Source: Bacillota bacterium
GTDB lineage: Bacteria; Bacillota; Clostridia; Peptostreptococcales; Anaerovoracaceae
DNA: 19,224 nucleotides
Direction: 5' to 3'
NCBI GenBank assembly: GCA_017431395.1
Contig: JAFRLD010000207.1
Span: 1-19,224 of the forward strand
Shown here in pieces: positions 13,263 to 19,224 of this stretch. The stretch's first letter is position 1. Every line of letters begins with the position of its first letter. A program made the translations under genes and the position numbers. Below the pieces are notes generated by a model, which saw only the letters and a list, made by a program, of their open reading frames with translations, did not search any database and was not told the origin of the DNA.

Positions 13263-15180
13263 CATGAAGAGACCGGCTCCGGGCGCGCGCGGTCCGCGCC
13301 GCAGAGGACATGGGGGCGGACGTGGCGCAGCTATGATGCCGGGAGAGAAAGCGAAGGACTTCAAGGGCACGATGAAGACCCTGTCGGTCTATCTGAAGCC
13401 GCATGCCCTGAAACTTGTGATCGTGCTTGTCTGCGCAGTCGCGAGCACACTCTTTAACATCGTTTCACCGGCGATCCTGGGACTTGCCACCGATAAGGTC
13501 GTGGAAGGGATCCGGGGCAGCGGTGTGGACTACCATGCTTTGCTCATGATCCTCGGCGTGCTTCTGGCGCTTTATGGCCTGAGCCTGCTGTTCGGTGTGC
13601 TCCAGGGCTGGATCATGGCCGGGGTGTCGCAAAAGGTGATCTATACTCTGCGCGATGAGATGTCGAAGAAACTGAACCGCCTTCCCCTGAAATACTTTGA
13701 CGGGACGACGCATGGAGAACTGCAGAGCCGGATGGTGAACGATATCGAAACGGTCAACCAGGCTCTGTCCACCAGCCTGACCCAGATGATCACAAGTTTC
13801 GTAACGCTTGTGGGGATCCTGATCATGATGATCCGGATCAGTTTCCTGATGACATTAGCAGCCCTGCTCGTGATCCCGGCGTCCATGCTGGTCATCCGGG
13901 TGGTGGTGGCCAAGTCACAGGGCCATTTCAAGCGTCAGCAGGAATACCTCGGGCACGTCAATGGGCACGTAGAAGAAATGTATGGCGGGCACGATGTCAT
14001 CCGGGCTTTCAATCAGGAGGAGATGACCATCGAGCAGTTCGAGGAGTTCAATGACAGACTTTGCGAATCCGGCTGGAAGTCCCAGTTTCTGTCCGGTCTC
14101 ATGATGCCGATGACGATGTTCATCGGGAACCTGGCGTTCGTGATGGTCTGCCTGCTCGGCGGATATTTCGCCATCATCGGCAGGATCTCCATCGGGGATA
14201 TCCAGGCGTTCATCCAGTACGTCCGCAGCTTCAACCAGCCGATCACCCAGGTGGCGAACATCGTGAACCTGCTCCAGTCTACGGCCGCCGCGGCGGAGCG
14301 GATCTTCGAGCTGATCGAGGAAGAAGAGGAGCTGGATCCGGCGGTGGACCAGGAGCCTGCAAAGGCTGGACCGGCGCAGGCAGGTGAAGCGAAAACCGGA
14401 CCGGCGCAGGCAGAAGAAGCCCAGGCGGAGAACGGAGCCGCCCATGCGGTCCGCGGAGAGGTCTGCTTCGACCATGTCTCTTTCGGATATGAAGAGGACG
14501 CTCCGGTCATCCACGATTTCTCGTTTACCGCATACCCCGGCCAGAGCATCGCCATCGTTGGACCGACCGGTGCGGGCAAGACGACCATCGTCAAGCTGAT
14601 GATGCGGTTCTATGAGCTGAACAGCGGACGGATCCTGGTGGACGGCAAAGACATCCGGGAGTATTCCCGGCAGGAGCTCCGGCAGATGTTCGGTATGGTC
14701 CTGCAGGATACCTGGCTGCACAGTGGCACCGTGCGCGAAAATATCCGCTATGGACGGATGGACGCGAGCGACAGGGAAGTGGAGAACGCAGCCAAAGCGG
14801 CCCATATCGATTTCTTCATCCGGACACAGCCAAAAGGTTATGATCTGGAGATCAACGAGGAAGCGAACAATATTTCCGCCGGTCAGAAACAGCTGCTGAC
14901 CATAGCGAGAGCGATCCTTTCGGATTCACCGATCATGATCCTGGATGAGGCCACGAGCTCGGTCGATACCCGTACAGAACAGCAGATCCAGAACGCGATG
15001 GACCGCTTGATGAAGGGCAGAACCAGCTTCGTTATCGCGCATCGCCTATCTACGATAAAAGGTGCAGACCATATTCTGGTCATGGATCACGGCGACATCG
15101 TAGAACAGGGGAGCCATGAGGAGCTGCTCGCCAGAGACGGCTTCTATGCGAAGCTGTATAATAGCCAATTTGTAGAATGA
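13249..15180 (+). CDS. ABC exporter half-transporter, catalytically competent subunit
   Basis: 643 residues from the ATG at 13249, 7 nt after AAAGGGGG and overlapping the previous gene by 14 bp; open frame further upstream is only overlap. A basic Arg/Gly-rich N-terminus (about 8-27) leads into six membrane helices (about 50-330). An unusually long Ala/Pro/Glu linker with GPAQA repeats (about 365-402) precedes the nucleotide-binding domain. Walker A GPTGAGKTT at 438-446, Walker B ILDEATSS with Glu 567, and H598 are intact; the signature is ISAGQ (542-546) instead of LSGGQ. So the degenerate site of the dimer is built from this signature and the partner's altered Walker B and H-loop, as expected for a heterodimer. 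Confidence 0.93.
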   Translation: MADRDMKRPAPGARGPRRRGHGGGRGAAMMPGEKAKDFKGTMKTLSVYLKPHALKLVIVLVCAVASTLFNIVSPAILGLATDKVVEGIRGSGVDYHALLMILGVLLALYGLSLLFGVLQGWIMAGVSQKVIYTLRDEMSKKLNRLPLKYFDGTTHGELQSRMVNDIETVNQALSTSLTQMITSFVTLVGILIMMIRISFLMTLAALLVIPASMLVIRVVVAKSQGHFKRQQEYLGHVNGHVEEMYGGHDVIRAFNQEEMTIEQFEEFNDRLCESGWKSQFLSGLMMPMTMFIGNLAFVMVCLLGGYFAIIGRISIGDIQAFIQYVRSFNQPITQVANIVNLLQSTAAAAERIFELIEEEEELDPAVDQEPAKAGPAQAGEAKTGPAQAEEAQAENGAAHAVRGEVCFDHVSFGYEEDAPVIHDFSFTAYPGQSIAIVGPTGAGKTTIVKLMMRFYELNSGRILVDGKDIREYSRQELRQMFGMVLQDTWLHSGTVRENIRYGRMDASDREVENAAKAAHIDFFIRTQPKGYDLEINEEANNISAGQKQLLTIARAILSDSPIMILDEATSSVDTRTEQQIQNAMDRLMKGRTSFVIAHRLSTIKGADHILVMDHGDIVEQGSHEELLARDGFYAKLYNSQFVE

Positions 15181-15186
15181 TTCTTA

Positions 15187-15215
15187 TTGCACTTTCTTAG
15201 TCCAGTTTGTATAAT
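15187..15215 (+). promoter_or_regulatory. Promoter of trxA
   Basis: TTGCAC (15187-15192), a 17-bp spacer and perfect TATAAT (15210-15215). Start near 15222; AAAGGAGG at 15231-15238 then serves the ATG at 15245. No terminator is visible between the ABC genes and this promoter, so readthrough is possible. Confidence 0.75.
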
Positions 15216-15244
15216 TGGGTTAAAGATAGGAAAGGAGGCCAATT

Positions 15245-15553
15245 ATGGCAGAGATCACGATCACTAAAGAAAACTTCGAACAGGAAGTTCTGAAATCCGA
15301 TATTCCGGTATTAGTCGACTTCTGGGCTGTCTGGTGCGGTCCGTGTCAGATGGTGGCACCGACGCTCGCAGAGATCGCCGAGGAGAAAGAAGGGGAGCTT
15401 AAGGTCGGCAAGGTCAATGTCGATGAGCAGCCGGAGCTCGCGCGGCAGTTCGGCATCATGAGCATCCCGACGATGATCGTCTTCAAAGGCGGAGAGCCGG
15501 CGGCGAAGACCGTCGGCGTCCAGCCAAAGGAAGACATCCTGAAACTGCTGTAA
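15245..15553 (+). CDS. trxA: Thioredoxin
   Basis: 102 residues, the usual length. Active site WCGPC at residues 30-34 preceded by VLVDFWAVW; the cis-proline loop is SIPT ([15 protein letters not shown]). It reduces cytosolic protein disulfides with electrons from thioredoxin reductase, which is not in this window. Strong promoter and AAAGGAGG suggest high expression. It ends only 8 bp from the stop codon of the convergent aminotransferase gene. Confidence 0.97.
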   Translation: MAEITITKENFEQEVLKSDIPVLVDFWAVWCGPCQMVAPTLAEIAEEKEGELKVGKVNVDEQPELARQFGIMSIPTMIVFKGGEPAAKTVGVQPKEDILKLL

Positions 15554-15561
15554 ACCTGCAG

Positions 15562-16752
15562 TCAGCTTCGGATCTCGTTCAGTAGTTCTCTGAAATGCGG
15601 AAGAGAGTTAATGATCGTGTCGTACGAGACGCAGTAAGCGATCCGCACGTAACCGGGGCAGGCGAATGAGCTTCCCGGCACGATCAGAATGTGGTATTTC
15701 TTCGCGAGCGCGCAGAATGCCACGTCGTCATCGATCGGAGATTTGACGAACAGATAGAACGCACCTTCCGGTTTCGTACATTCGTATCCGATTTCAGACA
15801 GGCCCTCGTAGAGGGCTTTTCTGTTGCGGTCATAAGCGGCGATGTCCGTGGAGCAATCGATGCAGCGGGCGCAGGCACGCTGGATCAGGGTCGGGGCGTT
15901 GACATACCCGAGCACCCGGTTGGCAATATTGGCTGCCGCCGCTGCGTTTTCGAAATCATCGATCTCCGAGGGGATGACCAGATAGCCTATCCGCTCGCCC
16001 GGAAGTGACAGGGACTTGCTCCAGGAATACCCGACGATGGTATTGCGGTAGAACTTGGTCACATAGGGGACTTCGACGCCGTCGTAGGCCAGCTCACGGT
16101 AGGGCTCGTCGGAAATGATGAAGATCGGTTCGCCGTACATCTTAGAGCATTTCTCGAGAATGGCCGCCAGGGTGGTCAGGGTCTCTTTCGAGTAGACGAC
16201 ACCGGTCGGATTGTTCGGTGAGTTGATGATGACCGCCCGGGTCTTCTCTGTGATCATGCTCTGCATGACCTGCAGGTTCGGCTGGAAATTTTCCGTATTG
16301 GCCGGGACCGCGCGCAGGACCGCTCCATGGTTCTTGGCATAGTTCCCGTATTCTACGAAGTAAGGCGCGAAGGCCAGGATCTCTTCGCCCGGATCCACCA
16401 GCGCCTTGATCGCCACGTTCAGGCCGCTGGCTGCGCCGACGGTCATGATGATGTTCTGCGAGGTGAATGATGTCCCGTGCAGCTTGTTCAGGTGCTCCGC
16501 CACGGTGCTCCGCACATCCTCGTAGCCGCTGTTGCTCTGGTTGTATCCGTGGATCAGCAGGGTGTCTTCCTCCTCCAGGATGTCCCGGATCGCCTGGTTG
16601 ACTTCGGCAGGCGCCGGAACGCTGGGGTTGCCCAGACTGAAATCATAGACGTTTTCTTTACCGAACTGCTCCGCCATACGGGCGCCTTCTTCGAACATGG
16701 CGCGGATCGCGGAATTTCCCTCCACATAGGGGATCATGTTTTTCGCTGTCAT
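15562..16752 (-). CDS. Class I/II PLP-dependent aminotransferase
   Basis: 396 residues, fold type I. Seen: NPSVPAP near 42-48, SPNNPTG near 178-184, SDEPYRELAYDG from 214 and the PLP lysine K246 in YSWSKSLSLPGERIGY; the substrate-carboxylate Arg is probably in PGYVRIAYC near the end. It moves the amino group of an amino acid to 2-oxoglutarate or another oxo acid. The amino acid cannot be read from motifs; aspartate, aromatic or branched substrates are all open. It is last in the apparent thiN-paaK-aminotransferase operon, with AAAGGA before the ATG and a hairpin just upstream. Pairing with an aryl-acid CoA ligase favours aromatic amino acids, by inference only. Confidence 0.9.
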   Translation of the reverse strand: MTAKNMIPYVEGNSAIRAMFEEGARMAEQFGKENVYDFSLGNPSVPAPAEVNQAIRDILEEEDTLLIHGYNQSNSGYEDVRSTVAEHLNKLHGTSFTSQNIIMTVGAASGLNVAIKALVDPGEEILAFAPYFVEYGNYAKNHGAVLRAVPANTENFQPNLQVMQSMITEKTRAVIINSPNNPTGVVYSKETLTTLAAILEKCSKMYGEPIFIISDEPYRELAYDGVEVPYVTKFYRNTIVGYSWSKSLSLPGERIGYLVIPSEIDDFENAAAAANIANRVLGYVNAPTLIQRACARCIDCSTDIAAYDRNRKALYEGLSEIGYECTKPEGAFYLFVKSPIDDDVAFCALAKKYHILIVPGSSFACPGYVRIAYCVSYDTIINSLPHFRELLNEIRS

Positions 16753-16766
16753 AGTGGTTTCCTTTC

Positions 16767-16791
16767 TGCAAAAGCTGGTCCAGCCTTTGCA
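16767..16791 (-). promoter_or_regulatory. Intercistronic hairpin between paaK and the aminotransferase
   Basis: On the minus strand the arms TGCAAAGGCTGG and CCAGCTTTTGCA pair completely around one central A if one G-U is allowed (the loop would open a few pairs). It begins right after the paaK stop and ends just before the AAAGGA of the next gene. It has no U run, so mRNA processing, stability or translation control is more likely than termination. One arm is part of the repeated 15-mer GGTCCAGCCTTTGCA. Confidence 0.55.
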
Positions 16792-17091
16792 CTAATATCT
16801 ATAGTCGAAGACGCGGGTGGTCTTTTTCTCACTGCGCGGAAGATCTCCGACCTCTACAGCCTTCGGGACGACGCCTACGTTGATCACGGATTTGATGCGG
16901 TCCTTGATGGCCTTCTCTAAGGCATGGCGATCCTTCTTGGTCTTTAGCGGTGTCTCTACGAACAGGGTGATGACATCCTTGCCATCCGCGTGGTCGATGA
17001 AGATCTGGTATTCGCTGCTGGCACCGTCGATATCTTTTAGCACTTCCTCGATCTGGCCCGGGAAGATATTGACGCCCTTGACTTTGACCAT
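16792..17091 (-). CDS. paaK: C-terminal fragment of PaaK
   Basis: The first ATG of this frame (17091) gives 99 residues: VKVKGVNIFPGQIEEVLKDI, then the ferredoxin-like C-terminal domain of PaaK ending in DLPRSEKKTTRVFDYRY. The frame itself is open and PaaK-like back to about 17261. No ribosome site precedes the ATG, so it is unlikely to be made as a separate protein. Confidence 0.6.
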   Translation of the reverse strand: MVKVKGVNIFPGQIEEVLKDIDGASSEYQIFIDHADGKDVITLFVETPLKTKKDRHALEKAIKDRIKSVINVGVVPKAVEVGDLPRSEKKTTRVFDYRY

Positions 17092-17198
17092 GTCGTCCGT
17101 ACGGCCGAGAATGACGTCGATCCGGGGGAGATCCCTGCCACAGGGGCAGGGTACGTCGTCCGGGATGATGCGGGTCAGATCATGGGTCCGGTAGCGGA

Positions 17199-18035
17199 TC
17201 AGCGGGGCGCCTTCTTTCTGGAGCGTCGTGATGACGAGCTCGCCGAGCTCCCCGTCCGGCAGGTCTTGCCGGTCTTAGGATCGATGATCTCGAAGTAAAG
17301 GTAGTCGTCGAAGTAGTGCATGCCGGTCTCATATTCGCAGTTGATAGCTATGCCGGGGCCATAGACTTCCGTCAGGCCGTAGATATCATAAAGTTCCACG
17401 CCGAGCTCATTGGCGATGCGGGCACGCATCTTCGGGCCCCAGCGTTCGGAACCGATGACGCCTTTTCTCAGCTTGATCTTGTCGGCGCATTTTCTCTTCT
17501 CGATCTCTTCTGCCAGAAGCAGGGCATAAGAAGATGTCGCGCAAAGCACCGTGGACCCCATGTCCTCCATGAAGCGGATCTGCTTGTCCGTGTTGCCCGG
17601 GCCCATTGGGATCGCCATGGCGCCCAGTTTCTCAGCTCCCAGCTGGAATCCGATGCCGGCGGTCCAAAGACCATAGCCGGGGGTGATGTGGATCCGGTCT
17701 TCTTTCGTGATCCCCGCGATCTCATAGCAGCGCTTGAACAGCTCCGCCCAGTCATCCACGTCTTTTTTCGTATACGGGATGATGCAGGGAGTGCCGGTCG
17801 TGCCGCTTGAGGAGTGGATCCGGACGATCTCCTCCGTCGGGACCGCGGACAGGCCGAGCGGATAAGCGTCGCGCAGGTCGGCCTTCTCAGAAAACGGCAG
17901 CTTCTCGAAATCCTCCTGCGACTGGATGTCATCCGGATCGATGTGTTTTAGCCGTTTCGCATAAAAGCCGCCGGCGGCTTTTACCCGTTTCATCTGATGT
18001 TTGATTTGTTCCAGAGTTTCCTTCTTCATTTCCAT
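17199..18035 (-). CDS. paaK: N-terminal fragment of PaaK (AMP-binding domain)
   Basis: 278 residues. HSSSGTTGTP at 74-83 is the ATP/AMP-binding loop; GYGLWTAGIGFQLGAEKLGA and YDIYGLTEVYGPG are typical PaaK stretches. After DPKTGKT the frame is off, giving a Ser/Arg tail (TGSSASSSSRRSRKKAPR) with no meaning. Without the C-terminal domain it should be unable to complete thioester formation. Confidence 0.65.
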   Translation of the reverse strand: MEMKKETLEQIKHQMKRVKAAGGFYAKRLKHIDPDDIQSQEDFEKLPFSEKADLRDAYPLGLSAVPTEEIVRIHSSSGTTGTPCIIPYTKKDVDDWAELFKRCYEIAGITKEDRIHITPGYGLWTAGIGFQLGAEKLGAMAIPMGPGNTDKQIRFMEDMGSTVLCATSSYALLLAEEIEKRKCADKIKLRKGVIGSERWGPKMRARIANELGVELYDIYGLTEVYGPGIAINCEYETGMHYFDDYLYFEIIDPKTGKTCRTGSSASSSSRRSRKKAPR

Positions 18036-18081
18036 ATTGTATGCTCTCCTTTGAAGTTAAGAATCATGGATGGTTTCAGGG

Positions 18082-18831
18082 TCAGATCCGGTCGGCCTGG
18101 TTGCCTCTGGTGGTGATCACCAGCAGGCAGCCGCTTTCGAGGCTGAGCACGGCTTCGTGCTCCCGGAATTCGTTGCTGGTCCCAAGGGATGCTCCCCAGC
18201 GGAGCACCGCTTGATCCAGCGGGTATTTGACGCCCTGCAGGCTGACCCCGCAGCAGTCTCCATTTATGGGAAGCAGGGACAGATAGCAGCCGGCTTCCGC
18301 AGGGATACGGTAGAGCCTCCTTGCCTCCTGCGGCAGGGAAGGGTCCCCGTGGACGGCGAAGCAGCGGTTATGGCCGTCGATGATCTCGATGCGGACGTAT
18401 TTGGGATCCGCGTCGGCGTTGGCAGCCGCGTCGGTTTTCTCGCCGGATTCGGGCCCCTCGGCCGGGGCCGCCGTGTATCTGGCTAACATCTGAAGGTTGA
18501 TCGCCGTCTGGTCAAGCCTTCCGCCAAGGCCTCCGATGACCAGAAGCTCCGGCGTTGCTCCCGGGTCCAGCACCCGGAAGGCGAGCTCCAGGTCCGTATA
18601 ATCCTTCTCCGGTGGATAGCGGCGGATCTCAATGCCGTCCGCTTCTGCTCCGACAGGAAGGCCCGCACTGACCGAGTCAAAGTCTCCCAGCAGCAGGTCC
18701 GGCCGGATGCCCTGAGCGAGCGCGATATCATAGCCGCCGTCCAGACAGACGATATAGTCGCCTGGCTTCAGCAGCGCCTGAATATCGACCGGGTATTCCA
18801 GAAAAGATGTGATGATCACGGATCGTGCCAT
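18082..18831 (-). CDS. thiN: Thiamine diphosphokinase
   Basis: 249 residues, somewhat longer than usual (about 210-220). It converts thiamine and ATP to thiamine diphosphate and AMP in the cytosol. Family marks: CLDGG at 29-33, LLGDFDS at 47-53, PPEKDYTDLELA at 73-84 and GGLGGRLDQ at 100-108, where Gln 108 stands in the place of the usual His. The extra length is an Ala/Glu/Asp-rich insert at about 121-143. The C-terminal beta domain (GVKYPLDQAVLRWGASLGTSNEF) is intact. GGAGGA sits before the ATG. First gene of the minus-strand operon, 46 bp before paaK. Confidence 0.92.
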   Translation of the reverse strand: MARSVIITSFLEYPVDIQALLKPGDYIVCLDGGYDIALAQGIRPDLLLGDFDSVSAGLPVGAEADGIEIRRYPPEKDYTDLELAFRVLDPGATPELLVIGGLGGRLDQTAINLQMLARYTAAPAEGPESGEKTDAAANADADPKYVRIEIIDGHNRCFAVHGDPSLPQEARRLYRIPAEAGCYLSLLPINGDCCGVSLQGVKYPLDQAVLRWGASLGTSNEFREHEAVLSLESGCLLVITTRGNQADRI

Positions 18832-18862
18832 GGGAAAGACTCCTCCTTAAAGCGTATAACCA

Positions 18863-18892
18863 ATTATAGCCCAATCGTCATGGGGTTGTAAA
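18863..18892 (-). promoter_or_regulatory. Promoter of the thiN-paaK-aminotransferase operon
   Basis: On the minus strand, TTTACA (18887-18892), an 18-bp spacer and TATAAT (18863-18868). The transcript would start near 18856, leaving a leader of about 25 nt: too short for a TPP riboswitch. The -10 box overlaps one arm of a 12-bp inverted repeat (18866-18877). Confidence 0.6.
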
Positions 18893-19015
18893 ATATGAAT
18901 TAGGCGCTGGATTCGTTTCTCAGCATTTTTTTCGGGTGTTTGAAGGTATTCATCCTTCTCGAATATCCTTCCTTACAGAGGCGTTTTTTCGATTGGGCTA
19001 TTTCTGTTCGATTCG

Positions 19016-19128
19016 ATGGGAGTGCACACCCAAGAATCTCCGCGTTTCACACCCATAGATTGAGGGAATGTCGGTCATTTACTGGGTGTGAAATCCTTTC
19101 TTTAATGGGAGTGCACGCCCATGAATTC
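19016..19128. repeat. Direct and inverted short repeats around GGGAGTGCAC
   Basis: ATGGGAGTGCAC occurs at 19016-19027 and 19105-19116, 89 bp apart, each followed by a CCCA and a GAAT...CCGC stretch, so about 30 bp are related. Each copy is itself a near-palindrome (TGGGAGTGCACACCCA). Between them TTTCACACCCA (19045-19055) and TGGGTGTGAAA (19083-19093) form a perfect 11-bp inverted repeat with a 27-nt spacer. Function unknown. Confidence 0.65.
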
Positions 19129-19224
19129 CGCAAAATCACTCTCAAGGACCTAAGTGACCCCGTTCACTAAGTGAAAATTCCGGGTAAAAATGTAGATATA
19201 TGGAAAATACTTCTCCCGAAAGCA

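Larger units (their letters stand above)
16792..18035 (-). pseudogene. paaK: Phenylacetate-CoA ligase (PaaK) gene interrupted by one frameshift
   Basis: Two adjacent minus-strand reading frames together make one PaaK-like adenylate-forming ligase of about 414 residues, the family size. The first frame breaks after DPKTGKT at about 17262. Restoring one base there (between 17261 and 17262) gives PDGELGELVITTLQKEG, a normal family sequence that runs without a stop into PCPCGRDLPRID and the C-terminal domain. So one base is missing, by recent mutation or by sequencing or assembly error. The intact enzyme would activate phenylacetate, indoleacetate or a related aryl acid with ATP and CoA. AAAGGAG lies before the ATG at 18035. 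It lies between thiN (46 bp away) and the aminotransferase. Confidence 0.8.
18832..19224. other. Geneless end region with promoter and repeats
   Basis: No credible gene is visible up to the window end. Besides the thiN promoter it holds a 12-bp inverted repeat (ATAGCCCAATCG 18866-18877 / CGATTGGGCTAT 18990-19001), a bulged hairpin GAAGGTATTC / GAATATCCTTC (18942-18971), the repeat cluster at 19016-19128, and two TAAGTGA copies (about 19151 and 19169). A promoter or regulatory region for a gene beyond 19224 is possible but I cannot show it. Confidence 0.5.

Noticed and set aside
17255..17270. Programmed -1 frameshift in paaK
   Set aside because: No slippery heptamer and no evident downstream pseudoknot; a missing base is simpler.
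18832..18862. TPP riboswitch before thiN
   Set aside because: The leader is about 25 nt, too short for the aptamer.

Overview
The window looks like the chromosome of a strictly anaerobic, moderately GC-rich Clostridia member (Eubacteriales; Lachnospiraceae or Anaerovoracaceae-like is my guess, not provable from this DNA). The reasons are a fibro-slime/CnaB surface adhesin with a sortase-type tail, a butyryl-CoA:acetate-type CoA-transferase, BioY plus a bifunctional BirA, a PaaK-type aryl-acid CoA ligase, heterodimeric Firmicutes-style ABC exporters, good sigma-A promoters and strong AGGAGG-type ribosome binding sites. Nothing marks a phage, plasmid, transposon or CRISPR locus.

Layout. 1-2964 (+): 3' part of a large wall-anchored adhesin. 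3049-4407 (+): CoA-transferase with its own promoter and terminator. 4408-4877: geneless; holds three hairpin-like units, each with two TCGCGA sites exactly 31 bp apart. 4878-5960 (-): ROK sugar kinase lacking the family zinc cluster, divergent from 6077-7996 (+), an apparent operon of a corrinoid adenosyltransferase, a HesB/IscA-like CC-motif protein and a stomatin/SPFH protein. 8048-9330 (-): CsoR-type metal sensor with a His-rich tail, followed 5 bp later by an EamA transporter. It is divergent from bioY at 9436-10017 (+), and a GC-rich palindrome lies between the two promoters. 10018-10404: geneless; strong bidirectional terminator, a 100-bp inverted repeat and a promoter. 10405-15177 (+): birA and two overlapping ABC exporter half-transporters. 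15245-15553 (+): thioredoxin with a near-ideal promoter. 15562-18831 (-): apparent operon thiN - paaK (interrupted by one frameshift) - aminotransferase, converging on trxA. 18832-19224: thiN promoter and a second cluster of short repeats.

How the genes fit together. Biotin uptake (BioY) and biotin sensing/ligation (BirA) form one logical pair split by a geneless spacer. The aminotransferase and PaaK suggest handling of amino-acid-derived aryl or branched acids through 2-oxo acids and CoA thioesters; the CoA-transferase fits acetate/butyrate-type fermentation. The ABC pair shows the textbook asymmetric ATP sites of a heterodimeric exporter.

I found no clearly new multi-gene system. The most unexplained signals are non-coding: the TCGCGA pair array at about 4516-4773, a recurring 15-mer GGTCCAGCCTTTGCA (three exact copies, six of its 11-bp core, one forming an intercistronic hairpin), and the repeat clusters at 10118-10259 and 18866-19116.
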